Under the pieces are notes generated by a model. The model did no database searches and was not told the origin of the DNA. It saw nothing but the letters and a program-made list of their open reading frames with translations. Shown in pieces: positions 8,483 through 20,564 of a stretch of DNA of 64,000 nt. The stretch is from Delphinus delphis. Taxonomy: Eukaryota; Chordata; Mammalia; Artiodactyla; Delphinidae. The translations under genes were made by a program, and so were the position numbers. Within the stretch, counting starts at the first letter, position 1, and every line of letters starts with the position of its first letter. Location: contig NC_082702.1 in NCBI RefSeq assembly GCF_949987515.2, positions 54,095,600 to 54,159,599 of the forward strand, in the 5' to 3' direction.

Positions 8483-11400
8483 CTAGATTCCACATATATG
8501 CGTTAATATATAATATTTGTTTTTCTTTTTCTGACTTGGTTCACTCTGTATGACAGTCTCTAGGCCCATCAGCATCTCTACAAATGACCTAGTTTTGTTC
8601 CTTTTTATGGCTGAGTAATATTCCATTGTATATATGTACAACATCTTCTTTATCCATTCGTCTGTCAGTGGGCACTTAGGTTGATTCCATGACCTGGCTA
8701 TTGTAAATAGTGCTGCAATGAACATTGGGGTGCATGTGTCTTTTTGAATTATGGTTTTCTCAGGGTATATGCCCAGTAGTGGGATTGCTGGGTCATATGG
8801 TAGTTCTATTTTTAGTTTTTTAAGGAACCTCCGTACTGTTCTCCATAGTGGCTGTATCAGTTTACATTCCCACCAACAGTACAAGAGGGTTCCCTTTTCT
8901 CCACACCCTCTCCAGCATTTGTTGTTTGTAGATTTTCTGATGACGCCCATTCTAACTGGTGTGAGGTGGTACCTCATTGTAGTTTTGATTTGCATTTCTC
9001 TAATAATTAGTGATGTTGAGCAGCTTTTCATGTGCTTCTCGGCCATCTGTGTGTCTTCTTTAGAGAAATGTCTATTTAGGTCTTCTGCCCATTTTTGGAT
9101 GGGGTTGTTTGTTTTTTTAATATTGAGCTGCATGAGCTGTTTATATATTTTGGAGATTAATCCTTTGTCCGTTGATTTGTTTGCAAATATTTTCTCCCAT
9201 TCTCAGGGTTGTCTTTTTTTCTTGTTTATGGTTTCCTTTGCTGCGCAAAAGCTTTGAAGTTTCATTAAGTCCCCTTTGTTTATTTTTGTTTTTATTTCCA
9301 TTACTCTAGGAGGTGGATCAAAAAAGATCTTGCTGTGATTTATGTCAAAGAGTGTTCTTTCTACGTTTTCCTCTAAGAGTTTTATAGTGTCCGGTCTTAC
9401 ATTTAGGTCTCAAATACATTTTGAATTTATTTTTGTGTATGGTGTTAGGGAGTGTTCTAATTTCATTCTTTTACATGTAGCTGTCCAGTTTGCCCAGCAC
9501 CACTTATTGAACAGACTGTCTTTTCTCCATTGTACATCCTTGCCTCATTTGTCATAGATTAATTGACTGTAGGTGTGTGGGTTTATCTCTGGGCTTTCTA
9601 TCTTGTTCCATTGATCTATATTTCTGTTTTTGTGCCAGTACCATATTGTCTTGATTACTGTAGCTTTGTAGTATAGCCTGAAGTCAGGGAGTTTGATTCC
9701 TCCAGCTCCGTTTATTTCCCTCAAGACTGCTTTGGTTATTCGGGCTCTTTTGTGTCTCCATACAAATTTTAAGATTTTTTGTTATAGTTCCATAAAAGGT
9801 GCCATTGGTAATTTGATAGGGATTGCATTGAATCTGTAGGTTGCTTTGGGTAGTATAGTCATTTTCACAGTATTGATTCTTCCAGTCCAAAAACATGGTA
9901 TATCTTTCCATCTGTTGGTATCATCTTTAATTTCTTTCATCAGTGTCTTATAGTTTTCTGCATACAGGTCTTTTGTCTCCCTAGGGAGGTTTATTCCTAG
10001 GTATCTTATTCTTTTTGTTGCAATGGTAAATGGGAGTGTTTCCTTAATTTCTCTTTCAGATTTTTCATCATTAGTGTATAGGAATGCAAGAAATTTCTGT
10101 GCATCAATTTTGTATTCTGCAGCTGTACCAAATTCATTGATTAACTCTAGTAGTTTTCTGGTGGCATCTTTAGGATTCTCTATGTATAGTATCATGTCAT
10201 CGGCAAACAGTGACAGTTTTACTTCTTCTTTTCCAATTTGTATTCCTTTTATTTCTTTTTCTTCTCTGATTGCCATGGCTGGGACTTCCAAAACTATGTT
10301 GAATAATAGTGGTGAGACTGCACATCCTTGTCTTGTTCCTGATCTTAGAGGAAATGCTTTCAGTTTTTCAACATTGAGAATGATGTTTGCTGTGGGTTTG
10401 TCATATATTGCCTTTATTATGTTGAGGTAGGTTCCCTCTATGCCCACTTTCTGGAGAATTTTTATCATAAATGGGTGTTGAATTTTGTCAAAAGCTTTTT
10501 CTGCATCTATTGAGATGATCATATGGGTTTTTTTTTGGTTTTTTTTGTTTTTTGTTTTTTGCGGTACACGGGCCTCTCACTGTTGTGGCCTTTCCCGTCG
10601 TGGAGCACAGGCTCCGGATGCACAGGCTCAGCGGCCATGGCTCACGAGCCCAGCCGCTCTGCGGCATGTGGGATCTTCCCGAACTGGGGCACGAACCTGT
10701 ATCCCCTGCATCGGCAGGCAGACTCTCAACCACTGCGCCACCGGGGAAGCCCGATCATATGGTTTTTATTCTTCAATTTGTTAATATGGTGTATCACATT
10801 GATTGATTTGAGTATATTGAAAAATCCTTGCATCCCTGGGATAAATCCCACTTGATCATGGTGTATGATCCTTTTAATGTGTTGTTGGATTCTGTTTGCT
10901 AGTATTTTGTTGAGGATCTTTGCATCTATATTCATCAGTGATGTTGGTCTGTAATTTTCTTTTTTTGTAGTGTCTTTGTCTGGTTTTGGCATCAGGGTGA
11001 TAGTGGCCTCATAGAATGAGTTTGGGAGTGTTCCTTCCTCCACAATTTTTTGGAAGAGTTTGAGAAGGATGGATGTTAGCTCTTCTCTAAATGTTTGATA
11101 GAATTCACCTGTGAAGCCATCTGGTCCTGGACTTTTGTTTGTTGGAAGATTTTTAATCACAGTTTCAATTTCATTACTTGTGATTGGTGTGTTCATATTT
11201 TCTATTTCTTCCTGGTTCAGTCTTGGAACGTTATAGCTTTCTAAGAGTTTGTCCATTTCTTCCAGGTTGTCCATTTTATTGGCATAGAGTTGCTTGTAGT
11301 AGTCTCTTAGGATGCTTTGTATTTCTGTGTTGTCTGTTGTAACTTCTGCTTTTTCATTTCTAGTTTTATTGATTTGAGTCCTCTCCCTCTTTTTCTTGGT

Positions 11401-12533
11401 GAGTCTGGCTAATGGTTTATCAATTTTGTTTCTCTTCTCAAAGAACCAGCTTTTAGTTTCATTGATCTTTGCTATTGTTTTCTTTGTTTCTATTTCATTT
11501 ATTTCTGCTCTGATCTTTATGATTTCTTTCCTTCTGCTAACTTTGGGTTTTGTTTGTTCTTCTTTCTCTAGTTCCTTCAGGTGTAAGGTTAGATTGTTTA
11601 TTTGAGATTTTTCTTGTTTCTTGAGGTAGGATTGTATAGCTATAAACTTCCCTCTTAGAACTGCTTTTGCTGCATCCCATAGGTTTTGGATCGTCGTGTT
11701 TTCATTGTCATTTGTCTTTCAGTATTTTTTGATTTCCTCTTTGATTTCTTCATTGATCTCTTGGTTATTTAGTAAAGTATTGTTTAGCCTCCATGTGTTT
11801 GTGTTTTTTATGTTTTTTTCACTGTCATTGATATCTAATCTCATAGTGCTGTGGTCAGAAAAGATGCTTGATATGATTTCAATTTTCTTAAATTTACTGA
11901 GGCTTGATTTGTGACCCAAGATATGATCTATCCTGGAGAATGTTCCATATGTACTTGAGAAGAAAGTGCAATCTGCTGTTTTTGGATGGAATGTCCTATA
12001 AATATCAATTAAATCTATCTGGTCTATTGTGTCATTTAAAGCTTGTGTTTCCTTATTAATTTTCTATCTGGATGATCTGTCCACTGGTGTAACTGAGGTG
12101 TTAAAGTCCCCCACTATTATTGTGTTACTGTTGATTTCCTCTTTTGTAGCTGCTAGCAGTTGCCTTATATATTGAGGTGCTCCTATGTTGGGTGCATATA
12201 TATTTATAATTGTTATATCTTCTTCTTGGATTGATCCCTTGATCATTATTTAGTGTCCTTCCTTGTCTCTTGTAATTCTTTATTTTAAAGTCTTTTTTAT
12301 CTGATATGAGTATTGGTACTCCAGGTTTCTTTTGATTTCCATTTGCATGGAATATCTTTTTCCATCCCCTCACCTTCAGTCTGTATGTGTCCCTAGGTCT
12401 GAAGTGGGTCTCTTGTAGACCGCATATATATGGGTCTTGTTTTTGTATCCATTCAGCAATCCTGTGTCTTTTGGTTGGAGCATTTAATCCATTTGTGTTT
12501 AAGGTAGTTATTGATGTATGTTCCTGTGACCAT
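8483..12533 (-). pseudogene. L1 ORF2 (endonuclease/reverse transcriptase), broken and split by a SINE
   Basis: ORF2 encodes the endonuclease and RT that copy L1 RNA at a nicked target. The ATG is near 12533. The endonuclease part is visible at 12373-12064 (IYAPNIGAPQYIRQ, GDFNTS) and 11919-11719 (LGHKSSL-like and SDHSTMRLDI). The RT begins at 11274 ([24 protein letters not shown]), is interrupted by the SINE at 10517-10762, and resumes at 10522 with motif A (DAEKAFDKI) and the catalytic FADD box. The C-terminal cysteine-containing region is at 9133-8483 ([20 protein letters not shown]), ending at a stop at 8483-8485. At least four frame changes separate these parts. Confidence 0.9.
10517..10762 (-). 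mobile_element. Short CHR-type SINE nested in the L1 RT region
   Basis: The body is about 10527-10752, minus strand: a T-rich tail with GTTTT units, then 'cggtacacgggcctctcact', 'ggccatggctcacgagccca', and the reverse head ending 'accactgcgccaccgggga'. The L1 sequence gatcatatgg is duplicated at 10517-10526 and 10753-10762. The SINE therefore inserted after the L1 was in place. Confidence 0.95.
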
Positions 12534-12591
12534 TTTCCTAATTGTTTTGGGTTTGTTTTTGTAGGCCCTTTTCTTCTCTTGTGTTTCCCAC

Positions 12592-13482
12592 TTAGAGAAG
12601 TTCATTTAGCATTTGTTGTAGAGCTGGTTTGGTGGTGCTGAATTCTCTTAGCTTTTGCTTGTCTGTATAGCTTTTGATTTCTCCATCGAATCTGAATGAG
12701 ATCCTTGCTGGGTAGAGTAATCTTGGTTGTAGGTTCTTCCCTTTCATCACTTTAAATATATCACGCCACTCCCTTCTGGCTTGTAGAGTTCTGCTGAGAA
12801 ATCAGCTGTTAACCTTATGGGAGTTCCCTTGTATGTTATTTGTTGTTTTTCCCTTGCTGCCTTCAATAATTTTTCTTTGTCTTATTTTTTGCCAATTTCA
12901 TTACTATGTGTCTCGGCATGTTTCTCCTTGGGTTTATCCTGTATGGGACTCTCTGTGCTTCCTGGACTTGGGTGGCTATTTCCTTTCCCATGTTAGGGAA
13001 GTTTTCAACTATAACCTCTTCAGATATTTTCTTGGGTCCTTTTTCTCCTTCTGGGACCCCTATAATGCAAATGTTGTTGCATTTAATGTTGTCCCAGAGG
13101 TCTCTTAGGCTGTCTTCATTTCTTTTCATTCTTTTTTCTTTATTCTGTTCCACAGCAGTGAATTCCACCATTCTGTCTTGCAGGTCACTTATCTGTTCTG
13201 CCTCAGTTATTCTGCTACTGATTCCTTCTAGTGTAGTTTTCATTTCAGTTATCGTATTGTTCACCTCTGTTTGTTTGTTCTTTAATTCTTCTAGGTCTTT
13301 GTTAAACACTTCTTGTATCTTCTCAATCTTTGCCTCCATTTTTTTTCCGAGGTCCTGGATCATCTTCACTATCATTATTCTGAATTCTTTTTCTGGAAGG
13401 TTGCCTATCTCCACTTCATTTAGGTGTTTTTCTGGGGTTTTATCTTGTTCCTCATCTGGTACATAGTCCTCTGCCTTTTCAT
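12592..13482 (-). pseudogene. L1 ORF1 (RNA-binding chaperone), frameshifted
   Basis: L1 ORF1 protein forms trimers through an N-terminal coiled coil and binds L1 RNA with an RRM and a C-terminal domain. Here the coiled coil (FNKDLEELKNKQTEVNN region, followed by SSRITEAE) and the RRM (start CIIGVPEGE, later VPYRINPRRN) are readable in one frame, which is open on the minus strand from 13846 to 12863. The usual ATG at 13482-13480 lies in another frame from that long run, so an indel separates the N-terminus. A second frameshift near 12870 removes the C-terminal domain, whose DNA continues to the stop near 12592. The open frame upstream of 13482 is 5'-UTR read-through. Confidence 0.85.
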
Positions 13483-14415
13483 CTTGTCTGTCGTTCTGTG
13501 AATGTGGTTTTTGTTCCACAGGCTGCAGGATTGTAGTTCTTCTTGCTTCTGCTATCTGCCCTCTGGTGGATGTGGCTATGTAAGAGGCTTGTGCAAGTTT
13601 CCTGATGGGAGGGACTGGTGGTGGGTAGAGCTGACTGTTGCTCTGGTGGGCAGAGCTCAGTAAAACTTTAATCCACTTGACTGCTCGTGGGTGGGACTGG
13701 GTTCCCTCCCTGATGGTCGTTTGGCCCGAGGCAACCCAACACTGGAGCCTACCTGGGCTCTTTGCTGGGGCTAATGGCGGACTCTGGGAGGGCTCACGCC
13801 AAGGAGTTATTCCCAGAATTTCTGCTGCCAGTGTCCTTGTCCTCACAGTGAGACACAGCCACCCCCTGCCTCTGCAGGAGTCTCTCCAACACTAGCAGGC
13901 AGGTCTTGTTCAGTCTCCTATGGGATCCCTGTTCCTTCCCCTGGGTCCTGATGCGCACACTACTTTGTGTGTGCCCTCCAAGAGTGGAGTCTCTGTTTAC
14001 CCCAGTCCTGTCGAAGTCCTGCAATCAAATCCCACTAGCCTTCAAAGTCTGATTCTCTAGGAATTCCTCCTCCTGTTGCTGGACCCCCAGGTTGGGAAGC
14101 CTGATGTGGGGCTCAGAACCTTCACTCCAGTGGGTGGACTTCTGTGGTATAAGTGTTCTCCAGTCTGTGAGTCACCCACCCACCAGTTATGGGATTTGAT
14201 TTTACTGTGATTGCACCTCTCCTACCATCTCATTGTGGCTTCTCCTTTGTCTTTGGATGTGGGGTATCTTTTTTGGTGAGTTCCAGTGTCCTCCTGTCGA
14301 TGATTGTCTAGCAGCTGTTTGTGATTCTGGTGTTCTCACAAGAGGGAGTGAGAGCACGTCCTTCTACTCCACCATCCTGGTTCCTTAATCTCAATTTCTT
14401 ATGCATGGCATTTTA

Positions 14416-14799
14416 AAAGGGCAAAGTTTCCATTTGCTTCTTGATTTCTTTGGAGTTTTTCTGTTTTCCTAAGCCCTCTTCCAACAATATTCCAAGTGAT
14501 TCCTTGGGTCTCCTCCTATTGGTAGCACCATCCTGACGACATCTTAATGGAGGGATCATTTCTGTTCCCAGCAGTACTGGCACCAGAGGATTTGGCCAAG
14601 GTGGGGGACAATTTTCAGAGTCCTTATTAGCAACTAAATATGCACCTGGCCTCATTCTGCTGACACATGGACAATTTTTTCATGAGTCATGTGACTATAA
14701 ATTATCACTGTGATCATTGTTAGAGTAAGAAGTCATCCAAACAACAAAGAATTCTATATTTCCCATTGGCAAAACTGTAAACCTTATTCACGAGTATGA

Positions 14800-14801
<2 letters not shown>
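14416..14801. other. Unassigned sequence after the full-length L1
   Basis: No gene or named repeat is recognised. A minus-strand 80-codon frame at 14413-14655 starts at the L1 junction and has no family features. Confidence 0.45.

Positions 14802-14830
<29 letters not shown>
14802..14830. repeat. (CA)n microsatellite
   Basis: About 14 uninterrupted AC units followed by AAACAAACC. It is long enough to be length-variable. Confidence 0.95.
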
Positions 14831-14834
<4 letters not shown>

Positions 14835-15358
14835 AACCATATACTTTAAGTAACTTTAGAAGAGGCACAAAAATATGGCAGCTGTGATTTGAAAAAGGAC
14901 TTTCTAAAGATAATATTTAGTTAAAGCAAGCAGGCGTAGCAGTGGCTGCTGCTGTCCTGTTGCCTTGTGTGGGTATGGACACTCATCTCCACCCTGTATG
15001 AAGCGGAAGCAAGGAAGAGGGCTAAGGAGAAAGAGGAAGGCAGATGCTAAGCCAAAGTTAGGAGCACAAGGCTGCTCTGTTAATCATGGTGTTTCGCTTG
15101 GGAAAAATTGGTGACTGACCAGTGACTCAGTTGAATCAAGGCATGGAAGGGGTGCCTTATTCTTGGTTTCCCAGAAGCCAACACGGAGGCAAGGATTTGA
15201 ATGGAATTTGGTTTATTTTGGAGGTGCCTAAAACACCATTAGAAAGTGAGGAAATAGGGAAAGAAAAGCAACTAATAATGGTTGATTATCCAGCCAGTTA
15301 CTTCCATGGGTGACTAGAGTCCAATCTCACTGGGAAACACTAGAAAACAGTTAAAAAA
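14831..15358. other. Unassigned sequence, no gene seen
   Basis: It contains a purine-rich patch near 15001-15050 and a 63-codon open frame (15122-15313) without recognisable features. No repeat family is identified. Confidence 0.45.
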
Positions 15359-15593
15359 AAATAAGGCTTCAGGGCTTCCCTGGTGGCGCAGTTGTTGAGA
15401 GTCCGCCTGCCGATGCAGGGGACATGGGTTCGTGCCCCGGTCCGGGAAGATTCCACATGCCGCGGAGCGGCTGGGCCCGTGAGCCATGGCCGCTGAGCCT
15501 GCGCGTCCGGAGCCTGTGCTCCGCAACGGGAGAGGCCGCAACAGTGAGAGGCCCGCGTACTGCAAAAAAAAATAAAATAAAATAAGGCTTCAG
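15359..15593 (+). mobile_element. Short cetacean CHR-type SINE with 14-bp TSD
   Basis: The body is 15373-15579. It keeps the standard order: head 'ggcttccctggtggcgcag', 'gagagtccgcctgccgatg', B-box-like 'gggttcgtgccccgg', 'gtgagccatggccgctgag', and tail 'cgcgtactgc' plus A-rich AAATAAAAT units. The TSD aaataaggcttcag is perfect at 15359-15372 and 15580-15593. It is close to the consensus implied by the other copies, so it is probably young. Confidence 0.95.
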
Positions 15594-15610
15594 AGAGAGA
15601 GAGAGAGATG
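15594..15610. repeat. (GA)n microsatellite at the SINE 3' flank
   Basis: About seven AG units directly follow the right TSD copy. Confidence 0.85.
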
Positions 15611-16342
15611 TGGGAGCTGTGGTGTTTATATACCAATTCCCATCAGTAATTGGTTGAGGGCTGCTCCTAGGGGATGTTAATTCCCCAGTCCTCCTGGCCT
15701 GCCAGGTGCTAGAGTGGCCTCCTCTGCCTTTAAAGAAAGCCCTCAGGGAAAGGATGAAGGTTGCATAGTCAGAAGTCTGCCGGTAGGGAGTGATAAGACC
15801 TGGGGCTGTGGATGAGGAAGCAGCAGCGTCTGTACAAGGGATGGAAAGAGTTCCGCTTGGGATGGGAGAGTTCACGCTACCCTAGAGGCACCTGGGTGAC
15901 TAGACTCAGATCTCAGTAAACACTGACTTGAGTTTCACTGTTGATCTTGATGCATTGTGTAATCTACCCATTGCTTGTGCTTCATAAGGGCTAAATTACC
16001 ACCATACATTTCTCTAGCCTGTTTCCTTCTTGAAAATGACATCTCTCGCACAGTGAAACTCCCTCCTTGATTTTATAGAACAACATGACCAGTGAGTCAT
16101 TCATCTTTTCCCCAGAAGCAGGTTCTTGAGTGGCACAATCTGTGTCATGTCATTTCTCAACAAGACAGAAGAGATTTGATATTCTAGGAGTATCATTAAA
16201 TCCAGGTTATTTAACTGGCTGCTTCTAAATCCTGACTTGTGTCTGGTTGCTTATCCATGTTAACATGGGATTTCTGAATTAGAAGCTGAGAAGTGTTCCT
16301 GGAAGATATTTAAAGCCTCCTTGAGCAGGTTAGGGTCTTATC
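15611..16342. other. Unassigned sequence between two short SINEs
   Basis: The reverse-strand frame 15369-15875 (168 codons) is largely SINE antisense and then enters this stretch without any domain. No gene is supported. Confidence 0.5.
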
Positions 16343-16572
16343 AAAATGTATTTGACGGGCTTCCCTGGTGCCGCAGTGGGTGAGAGTCCGCCTGCCGATG
16401 CAGGGGACACGGGTTCATGCCCCAGTCCAGGAAGATCCCACATGCCGCAGAGCGGCTGGGCCCGTGAGCCATGGCCTCTGAGCCTGCGCATCCGGAGCCT
16501 GTGCTCTGCAACAGGAGAGGCCACAACAGTGAGAGGCCCGCGTACTGAAAAAAAAAAAAAAATGTATTTGAC
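16343..16572 (+). mobile_element. Short cetacean CHR-type SINE with 14-bp TSD
   Basis: The body is 16357-16558. It has the same architecture as the copies at 7.4 and 15.4 kb, ending 'cgcgtactg' and a pure A tail. The TSD aaaatgtatttgac is perfect at 16343-16356 and 16559-16572. One head difference (ggtgccgcagtgggtgag) marks this copy. Confidence 0.95.
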
Positions 16573-17580
16573 ATTGGGCATGTGAGTAAGTTGGTGAAGG
16601 GGTCCCTGGGAGTTGCAAAAGCAAATCCTGTTAACAGGTAATAAGATTATGAGCGCAACCCATGTAGAACACATGGTTTTATCAGCTGAAGCTGAGCACT
16701 GAGATGCCAGGTTGTTAATGGAGTTCAGCTTCTCTGTCTTTCATGGGTTTTTAAGTAGACAACGTTTATTGCTATCTAAATTATCAACAGAATCAAAGCT
16801 ACATCCAAGTGTGGAGTGAGTATTTATTTATTTATTCTACTCCTTAAGAAAAAAAAAAGAAAGAAAGCGTTTTTGCTTTCTAACCATTTTTTCCTCTCTT
16901 ATACTGTAATTTCCTCCCATTTTCTGAAAATGTTAGAAAATGAACCAAATGTGAAAACTGATGTTGCATTTTGGAGTGTCTGAGCACAATCTACAGACCC
17001 AGATAATGCCAGATTCTAATTTCAGTGTTTAGGAGAGTAAAGGTTATTGGCTAATGGCCTTTGAGAAAGGAGAAAAAAGTACTATGTTGAATGCAGCACA
17101 AACCCCCATTTTTTGTATTAGGATCTTTTGTAAGCTCTAACTATATAGTGCAATCATAGGATATTCTTTCTTTCTTCTTTTATGTCTTCGTGGGTTGCTT
17201 TAAATATGCCTCATTTATATATACTACCCTTCGAAATTCTTTTTTTATTTTGCATTGAACTTTTTTCAAAAGTATTACAAAGAAAGTTCTATTTGATCAC
17301 ATTGAAGCAGCGGAATTCAGTCGTAGTGTTGAGTACCCACCGGTACTACACAGTGTACTCACCCAGATCCCTATTATGATAAGCTACAGGTGTTGAAACA
17401 TCAGGATTGGAGCAGCCATTATGATCCAATCAATCTTTTCATCTACTAGTGCTTCCAGTCTTTGCCCAAATATGCAGTATTGAAATTCAAAAGTCAACTC
17501 ATGCCTCAGTATCTTTTTTCTCTCCCCCATCCAATAGGTCACTTAGTTCATGCTGATCCATCCACAGCAGTGATGGTTTG
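16573..17580. other. Unassigned AT-rich sequence
   Basis: It contains an (TTTA)n run near 16820-16835 next to an AAAGA-rich purine tract (16849-16868). No gene, RNA or named repeat is recognised. Confidence 0.45.
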
Positions 17581-17589
17581 CATTCCTGC

Positions 17590-18035
17590 CCACCTTTAGC
17601 ATCTTCTGGACACACCGGGTTCTTTCTGTTGCCCAAAGATGCCAAGCTCATTCCCATCTCAGGGGCTTTGCCCCAGATACTCCTTTCACCTGAAACCAGC
17701 ACCCACTGACATCTGAAGAGCTGAGTCCTTGTTATTCACCTCAAATGTTATTCCTTATAGAGGTCTCTTCTGGTTACCCCACCTGAATTAGCATCCCACT
17801 CCGCTGCTCTCTGTCAGACCTCTCACTTGTGTTTTCTCTCTAGCGTTTACCACCAACTGAAAACATCTAAGATGTATAACCATTGCCTGGCCTCTTGCCA
17901 GCCTCCCTGTTGCTGCATTTAGAGCCCTATGACAGCAGAGGCCTTGTCTCTCTTGTTCTCAGCAAGATCATCAGTGCCCCAAACAGGGCTTAGTACACCA
18001 TGAAATATTTCAAACAAATATTTGAAAGACTGAAT
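17590..18035 (+). repeat. L2 LINE 3' region
   Basis: It follows the L2 order: 'caagctcattcccatctcaggggctttgcc', 'cctcaaatgttattcc', 'ctcttctggttacccca', 'gtgttttctctctagcg', 'gacagcagaggccttgtctc', 'gggcttagtacacca'. This is a fairly long but diverged copy with no usable ORF. A (T/G)-rich tail end at about 18030 is degraded. Confidence 0.7.
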
Positions 18036-18249
18036 ACATTTGTAAATAAAACATTGAGACACGTTTACAATCCCTTTAGCACTTAGCACATGCTATTTTT
18101 AAAGGTGATATCTCAAATAGCTTATGACGCTGCAAAGATCATTTTTTATCCCTTTGTATCCTTGGTACCTAGTACAGTGTTTCATGCATAGTAGGTGCTC
18201 ACATATACAGGTTAGTGAGTGGTGTGAAAATGCAGGGAAATCACGTACA

Positions 18250-18425
18250 AGGGAAGGAAGCTAACATGTGCAGAGCATCCGTATGCATGCTGGCATCTGC
18301 TTCTCATTTAATCCCCTTAACAAGTCCATAAAATGGATAGTGGCATCCTTGTGTTAAAGATGAGAAGCCCAAGCCTGTGACCACACACAGCATAAGGACA
18401 AATCGGGGTCCAAACCCATATTCAC
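18250..18425 (-). repeat. MIR SINE
   Basis: The reverse MIR order is visible: 'ctcatttaatccccttaacaa', 'taaaatggatag', 'aaagatgagaagcccaagcc', 'cggggtccaaaccca'. Confidence 0.65.
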
Positions 18426-20280
18426 AACCTACTAAGAGCAAGATCTCTGTGAATGTTTGTGAAGGAGGGAGAGAAAGGCAAGTACAAGTTCATGCTAGAA
18501 CTTCATTCCAACAATGAGCCCTTAAAAAAGAGCTAAATCCACTTGCCCATGTGGAACGGTGGGTCTCTTTTCACACTGTAAGACTGTCTACCAACAAAGG
18601 TTTGTGAAAGTCAGACATATGTTGCCACCATAGCCATATTGTTGGGGCCACCTTGGAATGGGAGGCAGGTCTCCCAGCTGTACTTATGGTTCCCCAAAGG
18701 AAGGACGCCTCCAGGGGAGGGGGAGGGGGCTCATCAGCTCATTGCAGATGGATGTCAGGACTGGAATATACAGGCTGCTCTAAATGCTTGTCCTCCATGA
18801 GTTCTTATCCACTGTGAAGTCATGAGCCCCTTTGAGATCTGATACAAGCAGAACCATCCAGTCTGCACGCAGCCACACATTTATGATTTCAGGACATCAT
18901 GAACCCAGGGTAAGAAGTACAGCTTTAGAAAATCCCCAGAACTATGAACAGTGGAAATTTTTAAATAAAAGAAGTGATAGTTCATGTTATCTACTTTTAA
19001 AGGAAATGTCACTGTGTTATATAACCCATAGACACATTTGGGGAAAAAAGGAAAAGAAAAAAAAGCCATTCATCATAACCTAGCTACTGTTTTCCTTTGT
19101 CTGACATACTGGCATTTTATTTCCCTATGCATATACAGTTCTACATTTGGCTTTTTTTACTTAACACATCATAGCATCAAACAGTTATAACAGCGTTTCA
19201 CAATCCGTATTTAATTGGAAGTATGTCAGCATAACATTATTGTAATATTCAAATGAAGAAGCACAGTGATGCAATGACAATGGTCTCTGTTTTGTCTAAA
19301 ATTATTTTAGAGCCCATTAAGTTTTGTAATGCGCGTTCTCTTCTGTCTAGAGGTCCCCCATAAACGGCTTCAGATCTCACAGTAAGTGATGTTTTAAAAT
19401 GGCACATAAGAGTATTTAGCTTTAATGTGATCACCACCTCAGGCCATAATAAAAACAGAATTTCCCCCCCAATTATTATCAGTCACTCCTCCCCCAGACT
19501 ATACCGTGGTAAGACTGAGCTACTTTCATTCCTCACCAGGCAACTAATCATTGCTTTGCCAAGCATTCTTTATAAATGGAACGGAATGAATTTCATTATG
19601 CAATGCAGTAACGTTCCCCAACTAGAGATTAGGGTGGAATGATCTTGGGGAAAGTGACAAGAGGATTAAAACATATGCACCTTAAAGAGAAATGGTCCCC
19701 TCATCGTGCAGCCCATAAACAGGCTGCAGCACCTCCCACCCATCCTCCAAGCAGCCCTCCCTCACCGTACTCGCCTCATCCACCTGCCGCCTTCTCTTTT
19801 TGTCCTTTGAAAATTTCAGAAAAGCTGACAATTCACTTCCTTTAACAAATACCCACTTGTCAACCTGTATGGTTTAGTGAAAGTGCTTTCCAGAAAGTTC
19901 CAAAGACGTCCTGATTGCTAAATACAATAGCCACTTCATTTATTTGTTCTGACCTCTCCATACGAACAATCATAACTTCTTGTGTATCTCTTTATTTTAC
20001 CTGCCCTCACCTGGCTCACCTAAGCCACACCTCCACGTCCCTCGCTGGATCGTCTTCCTTGTGTAAGTGTCCCCCAGCTATCAGGGAGCAATGCTTTCTT
20101 TTCTCCACAGCTGGAAATCCCACACCCACGGGTTGAGCTATACCATCCATACCAATCCCTGCCAAAGGAACCGCTTCAAGCTCTGGCCCTCTCCTGAGTG
20201 TCCACATTTGAATTTCTAACTTCCTATTAGCATTTTCACACAGATGTCGTTGAGGCACTGTTAATAGCTTGAAAAGAAAT
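18426..20280. other. Unassigned sequence, no gene seen
   Basis: Short open frames on both strands lack family features. A G-rich patch lies at 18713-18729, and a CCT/CA-rich patch at 19728-19800 gives a proline-rich frame by composition only. No named repeat is recognised with confidence. Confidence 0.4.
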
Positions 20281-20530
20281 GTAAAGAGGTGGATAAAAGC
20301 ACAGATGAGGGAGCCAGAGTGCCTGGGTTTGAAGCCTGGCTTTGCCACTAACGAGCTGTGTGTCTTTGGGCCACCTAATTAACCTCTCTGTGCTTCAGTT
20401 TCCTGAGCAGTAAAACAAGTATAGAAATAATACTTGTCTTATAGGATTCTTTTATTAGTTCTGCTAAATAATATGTGCAACTCTTTGGAATGGTGCCTGG
20501 TACATGCTAAACAGTCTTGAAGTTTTAGCT
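20281..20530 (+). repeat. MIR SINE, near full length
   Basis: It follows the MIR sense order: 'ggagccagagtgcctgggtttg', 'agcctggctttgccactaac', 'agctgtgtgtctttgggc', 'aacctctctgtgcttcagtttcc', 'gaatggtgcctggtacatgc'. Confidence 0.9.
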
Positions 20531-20564
20531 GTAATAAAATTTAGATATTATTTTTATCAATAAT

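Larger units (their letters stand above)
8237..14415 (-). mobile_element. Near full-length L1 LINE, minus strand, with 14-bp TSD
   Basis: The element fills 8251-14401, bounded by the perfect direct repeat tgcatggcatttta at 8237-8250 and 14402-14415. Read on the minus strand it starts with an L1 5' UTR (about 14401-13483, starting near 'aaccaggatggtggagtag'), then ORF1 (about 13482-12592), a short spacer, ORF2 (about 12533-8483), and a 3' UTR with a G-rich polypurine tract and A-rich tail. About 236 bp of it are a later SINE insertion (10517-10762). Removing that leaves roughly 5.9 kb, close to the size of a complete mammalian L1. Frameshifts and stops in both ORFs show it can no longer move on its own. 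Confidence 0.95.

Noticed and set aside
12906..13466. 186-codon plus-strand frame opposite L1 ORF1
   Set aside because: It is an antisense shadow of the L1 coding strand, hydrophobic because of the complement of A-rich codons.
12863..13846. A 327-codon open frame, the longest in the window, considered as a possible gene
   Set aside because: It is L1 ORF1 plus upstream 5'-UTR read-through, inside an L1 bounded by a target-site duplication.
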